Assembly: GCA_017881765.1 (NCBI GenBank)
Contig: JADGQN010000171.1
Coordinates: 1 to 9,044 of the forward strand
Length of the DNA stretch: 9,044 nt
Source of the DNA: Syntrophobacterales bacterium
Lineage (GTDB): Bacteria > Desulfobacterota > Syntrophorhabdia > Syntrophorhabdales > WCHB1-27
Direction of reading: 5' to 3'
The notes beneath the pieces were generated by a model, which was given only the letters and a program-made list of their open reading frames with translations, was not told where the DNA came from and ran no database searches. This document shows positions 1 through 3,805 of the stretch, piece by piece. Position numbers and translations under genes: made by a program. The number at the start of each line of letters is the position of its first letter. Positions within the stretch are counted from its first letter, which is position 1.

Positions 1-180
1 GCCGTCTCCCGGTCTTTTCTTTTTGGGCCTGTTGTGTGGTTGTTGCGCGAATACCTGCGTGGGGTTGTACTTCACGATACGTTCCAGCCTCAGGTACTCC
101 GCATGGTCCACGGACCGAAATTCTATTTCCAGACGATCCTTTATTCGGAAGAACTCTCGTCTTTCACCCCCACCAGTCAT
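1..180 (-). CDS. PilZ-like protein, N-terminal part (cut by window edge)
   Basis: This is the first 60 codons of a gene that runs off the left edge. The start ATG (180-178) overlaps the TGA of the HD-GYP gene as ATGA, and a perfect AGGAGG lies 8 bases before it, so this start is firm and translation is probably coupled. The N-terminus reads ERREFFRIKDRLEIEFR. It contains RxxxR (R8 to R12), the arginine motif that PilZ domains use to bind cyclic di-GMP, followed by the beta-strand pattern common in PilZ proteins. The second PilZ motif (D/N-x-S-x-x-G) is not in the visible 60 residues and would have to lie off the window. Residues 46-60 are rich in Gln, Pro, Lys and Arg, like a linker. Being last in a set with an HD-GYP phosphodiesterase suggests a cyclic-di-GMP receptor, perhaps acting on motility as YcgR does. 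That role is inferred. Confidence 0.62.
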   Translation of the reverse strand, partial: MTGGGERREFFRIKDRLEIEFRSVDHAEYLRLERIVKYNPTQVFAQQPHNRPKKKRPGDG

Positions 181-1637
181 TGCCCAACCTCCTGCATCGA
201 TAGGAAGCAGGAGGTGACATCCGGATCAAACTGTGAGCCTCCACACCTCTTAATCTCAGCCATTGCATCTTTCTTGCTCAGCGGCTTTTTATACGGTCGG
301 TCACTGGTCATTGCATCATAGGCATCACAGACTGCGATGAGCCGGCAGCAGATGGGAATCTCGTTCCCGACCAGCGCATCGGGGTATCCCTGGCCATCAA
401 AACGCTCGTGGTGGTGTCTGATTATTCGAGCTTCCTCCGTGAGTATCTCGAACCCTTTCATAATCTCCTCGCCGAAGATGGAGTGATCTTTCATCACTTC
501 ATACTCATCCGGGCTCAGGCGTGCGGGTTTGAGCAGGATAGCGTCCGGGATGCCGACCTTTCCCAGGTCGTGCACCGGACCCACTATTCTGAGCATCTGT
601 TTCTCATAATCCTGGAGAGCCATCTTTCCGGCCAGCATCTGACTCATCTGTGTGACGCGGCCGCAATGTCCTTCAGTGTAAGAATCTCTTCTGTTGATGG
701 CTATGATCAAAGAAGAGAGGGTGTGAAGGATACTGTTGTAGAGACTCTCATACAGCATGCGATTTTCTATCTTTGTTGACACCTTCTCCGTGACCAGCTT
801 GAGGAGAAATATTTCGTCTTCAGAGAATCTGCCGTTCCCGCTCTTTCCGCCAACACTCATAAAGCCGATGCACTCGTCTTTGATGATGAGCGGCAGGAAG
901 AGCCTGGTTTCCTTCAGGACATATCCTTTTGACAGGGCAGCTTTTGACAGAAACTCTTTTGCGAGGTTAATTTTGCGCGGATTGGGAAGTCCTTCGGTCC
1001 CCCTCTTTTCCACCAGCAACACCATCTCCCCCTTCTCCTTGTCGGCGACGTAATAGCCGCAAGAGGGGACTTCCAGAATTTCCCTGACGATCTGCACCAT
1101 GTTCTCATATACGTCGTCAACAATACTCAGCGCATTCAGCTTGTTTGAAATATGGAACATGATGGTCAATTCTTCGATTTTCTTTTGCAGTCTCCGGTTT
1201 AAGAGCTCTATCTTCTTCTTGTCCTCCAGACTGTCAAGAATGGTCTTGTTTTCTACAAGCAGTTCTCTTTCCCGTGAGACCCGCATCATGACCATCATCA
1301 ATTTGTCCAACTCGAATGGCTTGATCAAAAAATCGGAAGCGCCCTTTTTCATGGCATTGACGACAAAGTTGGGCTCGGGATAGCCCGTGATCATCACCAC
1401 GGCAACGGTGGGATCATGCTGTTTGATAGCGTCCAGCACGGATATGCCGTTGATATCGGGCAGATTTATGTCGACTATGGCAATCGCGACATGGTTACGT
1501 TTCAGCATCTCAAGGGCTTTGTTGCCTGTATTCGCCTTGATCACTTTGCAGTCGCTCAAGGACAAACAGTCACCCAGAAGCTCAAGCGTTTCCAGGCTGT
1601 CGTCTACCAGCAGGATACTGGCGCCTTCAAGCATCAT
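177..1637 (-). CDS. Response regulator cyclic-di-GMP phosphodiesterase (REC-GAF-HD-GYP)
   Basis: A 486-residue protein of the RpfG type that should hydrolyse cyclic di-GMP in the cytoplasm when its receiver is phosphorylated. Residues 7-120 form a receiver domain: acidic pair D12-D13, phosphoacceptor D56 in VDINLP, T84 and K106-P107. Residues 121-157 look like a coiled coil. Residues about 160-295 resemble a GAF domain, whose ligand cannot be told. Residues 300-480 are an HD-GYP domain with the full motif set: E322-G-H324, H356-D357 in HDLGKVGIP, H385, H409-H410-E411, and G417-Y-P419, then DAYDAMTSDRPY. All expected metal-binding residues are present, so it should be active. Its ATG overlaps the preceding regulator's TGA (ATGATG; the second ATG is an alternative start), and its own TGA overlaps the next gene's ATG. 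Placement after a sigma-28-like promoter suggests it lowers cyclic di-GMP in motile cells (inference). No partner kinase is in the window. Confidence 0.93.
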   Translation of the reverse strand: MMLEGASILLVDDSLETLELLGDCLSLSDCKVIKANTGNKALEMLKRNHVAIAIVDINLPDINGISVLDAIKQHDPTVAVVMITGYPEPNFVVNAMKKGASDFLIKPFELDKLMMVMMRVSRERELLVENKTILDSLEDKKKIELLNRRLQKKIEELTIMFHISNKLNALSIVDDVYENMVQIVREILEVPSCGYYVADKEKGEMVLLVEKRGTEGLPNPRKINLAKEFLSKAALSKGYVLKETRLFLPLIIKDECIGFMSVGGKSGNGRFSEDEIFLLKLVTEKVSTKIENRMLYESLYNSILHTLSSLIIAINRRDSYTEGHCGRVTQMSQMLAGKMALQDYEKQMLRIVGPVHDLGKVGIPDAILLKPARLSPDEYEVMKDHSIFGEEIMKGFEILTEEARIIRHHHERFDGQGYPDALVGNEIPICCRLIAVCDAYDAMTSDRPYKKPLSKKDAMAEIKRCGGSQFDPDVTSCFLSMQEVGQ

Positions 1638-2218
1638 AATATCTTTTCGAAGATCCTCTTCTTGAAATTGTCAAACTCGTCGTCCTTTAGCAGGCCTTCT
1701 TGTCTGAGCCTGTTCAAGTTCTCTATCTCCTTGATGATCTTCTCTGTCCAAGACGTTACTTTCGTATACTTGTAGCGGTCGATCTCCTCATAGAAGCTCC
1801 TGAGCTTCTCCATGAGTGCTTTATTCTTCTTTTTGAGGATAACCTTATCACGCACATTCCTCACGGCCACCTTCAGCTCTTCTACCTTGAACGGCTTGAC
1901 GATGTAATCAAAGGCCCCTGCTTTAATTGCTTCTACGGCGCTTTCCAGGGAGGCGTAGCCTGTGATGATGATGAACTCGACAAGATCGTCTTGTTCTCTG
2001 ATCTTTTTTATGAGTTCAATGCCCGTCAATTCAGGCATGTTGAGATCCGTGATGATGAGATCATACGGCGCGTTATAATACCTGTCGAGTGCCTCCTTGC
2101 CGTCTTTTGCCGAGTCGGCATGGGTCTGTTCGTCCTTGAGAACGTGAACGAGCATTTCTCGCAGAGGCTTGCTATCCTCGACCACAAGAATTTGGAAGGT
2201 GTCGGCGTTAGGTTTCAT
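1634..2218 (-). CDS. Response regulator with receiver domain and C-terminal SHOCT-like motif
   Basis: A 194-residue protein. Residues 8-125 are a receiver domain with E14-D15, phosphoacceptor D58 in ITDLNMP, T86 in ITGYAS and K108-P109, so it should be phosphorylated by an unseen histidine kinase. Residues 126-165 are charged and helical. Instead of a DNA-binding or enzymatic output domain, residues 166-194 read LNRLRQEGLLKDDEFDNFKK and onward. This matches the SHOCT pattern (hydrophobic-x-x-L-x-x-G-x-[IL]-[TKS]-x-[DE]-E-F-x-x-x-K) that ends many bacterial proteins and is thought to mediate oligomerisation or binding. The ATG overlaps the end of the preceding small gene by 11 bases, with AAAAGG 9 bases upstream. 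The TGA overlaps the HD-GYP start. It may be a phospho-dependent adaptor or a phosphate sink paired with the HD-GYP regulator. The receiver is certain, the output unknown. Confidence 0.88.
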   Translation of the reverse strand: MKPNADTFQILVVEDSKPLREMLVHVLKDEQTHADSAKDGKEALDRYYNAPYDLIITDLNMPELTGIELIKKIREQDDLVEFIIITGYASLESAVEAIKAGAFDYIVKPFKVEELKVAVRNVRDKVILKKKNKALMEKLRSFYEEIDRYKYTKVTSWTEKIIKEIENLNRLRQEGLLKDDEFDNFKKRIFEKIL

Positions 2219-2411
2219 GTTTCTTAACCTTTTCTGATACGATCTCGTCTATGCGGTCAAAGACCATCTTCCTCATCCCATCGTCTGGCGAAGGGGCGTC
2301 GGCACTCGTCCCTGGGTGCTTGTTCGCATCTTCCGCCGAATCGACCTTACCCCTCATGTTCTTTATGTATGTTTTGATCACGTTCAGGATCTGATAGTCC
2401 GACACGTTCAC
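2208..2411 (-). CDS. Small protein, first gene of sigma-28-like signalling operon; possibly FlgM-associated family
   Basis: Read from GTG at 2411 this is a 67-residue soluble protein. It has an N-terminal helix (VSDYQILNVIKTYIKNMRGK), a Pro/Ser/Asp-rich middle and a C-terminal helix (RKMVFDRIDEIVSEKVKKH). The same frame extends to ATG at 2426. I prefer GTG because the -10 of a good sigma-28-like promoter ends at 2431, which puts the transcript start at about 2424, beyond the ATG. GTG also has AGGGA 7 bases before it. The DYQ-x-x-NV-x-(K/R)-TY pattern and the C-terminal R-x-x-(M/I)-V-x-x-(V/I) helix remind me of small proteins encoded beside flgM in Desulfovibrio relatives (the DVU0524 type). 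This is recall and unverified. It is not FlgM itself as far as I can see. It overlaps the response regulator start by 11 bases. Confidence 0.7.
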   Translation of the reverse strand: MNVSDYQILNVIKTYIKNMRGKVDSAEDANKHPGTSADAPSPDDGMRKMVFDRIDEIVSEKVKKHET

Positions 2412-2418
2412 GGAATTT

Positions 2419-2423
2419 TCCCT
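2419..2423 (-). promoter_or_regulatory. Shine-Dalgarno that decides the GTG start at 2411
   Basis: AGGGA sits 7 bases upstream of the GTG at 2411. The alternative ATG at 2426 has no Shine-Dalgarno within the expected transcript, because the promoter -10 element ends only four bases upstream of that ATG. If ATG were used, the message would be leaderless or lack the start altogether. Confidence 0.5.
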
Positions 2424-2430
2424 CATAGGT

Positions 2431-2457
2431 TTATCGGACAGGGATCATCAAACTTAA
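2431..2457 (-). promoter_or_regulatory. Sigma-28 (FliA)-type promoter for the signalling operon
   Basis: On the minus strand the -35 element TTAAGTTT (2457-2450) and the -10 element TCCGATAA (2438-2431) are separated by exactly 11 bases. The enterobacterial FliA consensus is TAAAGTTT-N11-GCCGATAA, so each half matches 7 of 8. The site lies directly in front of the small gene, response regulator, HD-GYP and PilZ-like genes, which have no larger gaps among them, so all four could be co-transcribed with late flagellar genes. It shares spacing and most bases with the site in front of fliD. Confidence 0.75.
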
Positions 2458-2515
2458 GGTTTTATGCTATTTGACAGAGGCTTGACACTGATGCTGCGGA
2501 ACGTGCCAATAGGGA

Positions 2516-2557
2516 CTCGCAGGCCTTTTTCACGATGGCCACCGGGCCTCTTGCGAG
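2516..2557 (-). repeat. Bulged inverted repeat between short ORF and sigma-28 promoter
   Basis: In transcription order CTCGCA (2557-2552), a 3-base bulge, GGCC (2548-2545), a 19-base loop, then GGCC (2525-2522) and TGCGAG (2521-2516) form a 10-bp stem. There is no U-tract after it. It may act as a factor-dependent terminator, or just be a chance structure. Confidence 0.35.
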
Positions 2558-2565
2558 AAAATGGA

Positions 2566-2727
2566 CTAACCCTTCCTTCTCAGACTTTCGCTTTCCCTTT
2601 TTCTATCAGGGCGCGGATCATTCAGCGTCGTTACACGACGATAGGAAAGATCCGCCTGTCCGACGCGATCTTCCTCCAAAGCCTGCCTCGTTAACTCAAT
2701 GAAGGTCTTTACGCGATTCTCATTCAC
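2566..2727 (-). CDS. Uncertain short ORF, 53 residues, good ribosome binding site
   Basis: GTG at 2727 is preceded by GGAGG with 5-base spacing, one of the better Shine-Dalgarno sequences in the window. The product would be polar and helical at its N-terminus (NENRVKTFIELTRQALEEDR), then basic and probably unstructured at its C-terminus (DRKRESESLRRKG). There is no membrane segment or signal peptide, and I recognise no family. The frame stays open upstream to a TTG at 2814, but that extension reads like non-coding sequence. It lies between the chaperone gene and the sigma-28-like promoter, on the same strand as everything else. It could be a small flagellar-associated protein, a decayed gene or chance. 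Confidence 0.4.
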   Translation of the reverse strand: MNENRVKTFIELTRQALEEDRVGQADLSYRRVTTLNDPRPDRKRESESLRRKG

Positions 2728-2789
2728 GTGCTCCTCCATACCCGCCGGGTGTGAAAAACACATTCCTCGTGACTGGGCTAAATACAATA

Positions 2790-2903
2790 TTAGCAACATC
2801 CGTGCCTTCTGCAAGGGGGGCTGCCTCCAGACATTAAGCCGGTCGTCTTTTCAGTTTCCTCGGGCTTTTTGGCTCCGGGAGCCTCAAAAGAACCACTGCT
2901 CAT
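2790..2903 (-). CDS. Very short possible ORF, 37 residues
   Basis: ATG at 2903 opens a 37-residue frame that starts SSGSFEAPGAKKPEETEKTT and ends with a Cys-rich CRRHGCC. The only upstream purine tract is a weak GGGAAG. It overlaps the hairpin at 2871-2883 and lies about 50 bases after the FliT-like stop codon. The composition is plausible for a disordered peptide but equally compatible with random open sequence. No family is recognised. Confidence 0.2.
   Translation of the reverse strand: MSSGSFEAPGAKKPEETEKTTGLMSGGSPPCRRHGCC
2871..2883. repeat. Short perfect palindrome flanked by T and A runs
   Basis: GGCTCC and GGAGCC face each other around a single G, with TTTTT before and AAAA two bases after, so an RNA stem could extend further through A-U pairs. 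It lies about 70 bases downstream of the FliT-like stop codon. There is no proper U-tract on the minus strand, so intrinsic termination is doubtful. Confidence 0.3.
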
Positions 2904-2921
2904 CCGTCTTCCCGGCCGTCA

Positions 2922-2943
2922 GGCTTCTGCCAGCCGAGAAGCC
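2922..2943 (-). terminator. Hairpin just after the chaperone gene (possible weak terminator)
   Basis: A perfect 7-bp inverted repeat (GGCTTCT and AGAAGCC) around an 8-base loop begins 13 bases after the stop codon of the FliT-like gene. Its position suggests the 3' end of the fliD-fliS-fliT transcript, but no run of U follows on the minus strand. It is better seen as an end-stabilising or factor-dependent structure than a classic terminator. Confidence 0.4.
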
Positions 2944-2955
2944 GAACCGGCAATT

Positions 2956-3333
2956 CTATAACAGGCGTGCGGACCGTTCCCGCCCTTTCTTTCGAGCCCG
3001 GTAATAGGCTCGGCGCGCCTGCTGGCCGGTCTGAATCTCCAGTATGGCGTCCTGACATTCACCGAGCATTGCCTTGATACGCTTTCTTACACACTCGTGT
3101 CTCGTCGCTACTTGTTGAAGAAGTCTGACCACTTCCTCGCTACACCCTGATGGCCCGTTTTGACGCTCGTTGCTTTCGATCTCACGAAGTTTTGTTACGA
3201 TCTCTTCTTTGCGACGCGTACAGGCTTCCAGCTCCTCCAGGTTATCGGCGGCAATAGCCTGCTCCTCCTTCTCGGCAAGTTTGAGCAGCTGTTCGCACAG
3301 CCCCCGAAGCTCCTTATCAGAAGGCGTTGTCAT
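2956..3333 (-). CDS. fliT: Flagellar export chaperone, FliT/FlgN-like
   Basis: A 125-residue, highly charged, almost entirely helical protein. Residues 8-55 have the antiparallel-helix pattern of FliT and FlgN chaperones: a heptad LCEQLLKLAEKEEQAIAADN, then LEELEACTRRKEEIVTKLRE. Residues 65-100 form another helix, and the end is strongly basic (RRAYYRARKKGRERSARLL). It starts 9 bases after the fliS stop codon, with GAGGG overlapping that stop as Shine-Dalgarno, so it is surely in the fliD-fliS operon. Position directly after fliS is the classic place of fliT, whose product binds FliD and keeps it export-competent in the cytoplasm. Sequence conservation in this family is weak, so the name rests largely on position and helix pattern. 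An FlgN-type chaperone is the alternative. Confidence 0.7.
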   Translation of the reverse strand: MTTPSDKELRGLCEQLLKLAEKEEQAIAADNLEELEACTRRKEEIVTKLREIESNERQNGPSGCSEEVVRLLQQVATRHECVRKRIKAMLGECQDAILEIQTGQQARRAYYRARKKGRERSARLL

Positions 3334-3342
3334 GTATATCCC

Positions 3343-3792
3343 TCAAACACTTACCGTGATATTCTTGGTAGCGGCAGAATCTTTTTCCGGCTGCGAACTA
3401 TCTGTCTCCTGATCTTTCTTCGCAGCATCGCAGATACCGGCCCACCCTTCCCTCACGGTACCAAGGAGCTTCCCGATCTCTTCCAGCTTCGCCGCGTCAT
3501 TGTAGAAGTTCGCCTCGGTGAGTCGTACGAGCATGTAGTCGTATAATCTCTGTAGATTCTCTGCAATTTCCCCGCCGTTTTCCCTGTCGAGACAAGACTG
3601 GAGGTACTCGACAATTTTTTCCACTTTGTCCAGCAGATGAACCTTAGCAGCTATATTTTCCTCGGCGAGTTCTCTGATTGCTTCTTTCAAAAAGCGGATG
3701 GCGCCGTCGTAGAGCATGAGCACCGTTTCTTCTGGACTCGAAGAAGCAAGATGTACCTCGCTGTATTGCCGCCTGAGATTGCCTCTTACCAT
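3343..3792 (-). CDS. fliS: Flagellin export chaperone FliS
   Basis: A 149-residue FliS. The family signature LYDGAIRFLKEA is at residues 27-38, preceded by the usual start with a conserved Tyr (Y10), and followed by the helices VHLLDKVEKIVEYLQSCLD and LQRLYDYMLVRLTEANFYND. FliS binds the C-terminal end of unpolymerised flagellin in the cytoplasm and delivers it to the export gate. The last 25 or so residues form a polar, disordered-looking tail that lengthens the protein slightly beyond usual. The gene starts 13 bases after the fliD stop with only a weak purine stretch before its ATG, so it probably depends on translation of fliD. It is part of the fliD-fliS-fliT operon under the sigma-28-like promoter at 6496-6522. 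Confidence 0.95.
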   Translation of the reverse strand: MVRGNLRRQYSEVHLASSSPEETVLMLYDGAIRFLKEAIRELAEENIAAKVHLLDKVEKIVEYLQSCLDRENGGEIAENLQRLYDYMLVRLTEANFYNDAAKLEEIGKLLGTVREGWAGICDAAKKDQETDSSQPEKDSAATKNITVSV

Positions 3793-3805
3793 CTTCTATC
3801 GCTCA

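Larger units (their letters stand above)
2458..2955. other. Gap between fliT-like gene and signalling operon promoter
   Basis: About 500 bases separate the last chaperone gene from the next promoter, in an otherwise tightly packed cluster. No recognisable gene family is visible on either strand. It holds two minus-strand short ORFs of low confidence (2790-2903 and 2566-2727), three inverted repeats (2516-2557, 2871-2883, 2922-2943) and a repeated TTGACA on the plus strand at 2471 and 2482 without a matching -10. None of the hairpins is followed by a U-tract on the minus strand. The gap could be a remnant of a lost gene or a regulatory or RNA-bearing spacer. Confidence 0.6.

Noticed and set aside
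2208..2411. Reading the small gene as flgM
   Set aside because: It lacks the C-terminal FlgM pattern (K-v-x-x-i-k-x-x-I-x-x-G-x-Y) that binds sigma-28.
2471..2487. Two TTGACA hexamers on the plus strand as sigma-70 -35 elements
   Set aside because: Neither has a -10-like hexamer at 16-18 bases, and no plus-strand gene follows.
2494..2509. Sigma-54-like -24 element (TTGGCACG, minus strand)
   Set aside because: The -24 half is perfect, but the GC of the -12 element is one base out of place, and sigma-54 needs strict spacing.
2728..2814. TTG start extending the 53-residue ORF to 82 residues
   Set aside because: There is no suitable ribosome site at the TTG and the extension has no coding character, while GTG at 2727 has GGAGG at ideal spacing.
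2790..2830. Sigma-54-like motif upstream of the 53-residue ORF (GG, C-run, TTGC)
   Set aside because: The distance between the GG and GC elements is wrong by one base and the -24 half is poor.
2464..3004. Two plus-strand ORFs (2464-2694 and 2699-3004) in the gap and chaperone region
   Set aside because: They show no ribosome sites and no recognisable motifs. The second overlaps the end of the FliT-like gene, and every confident gene is on the other strand.
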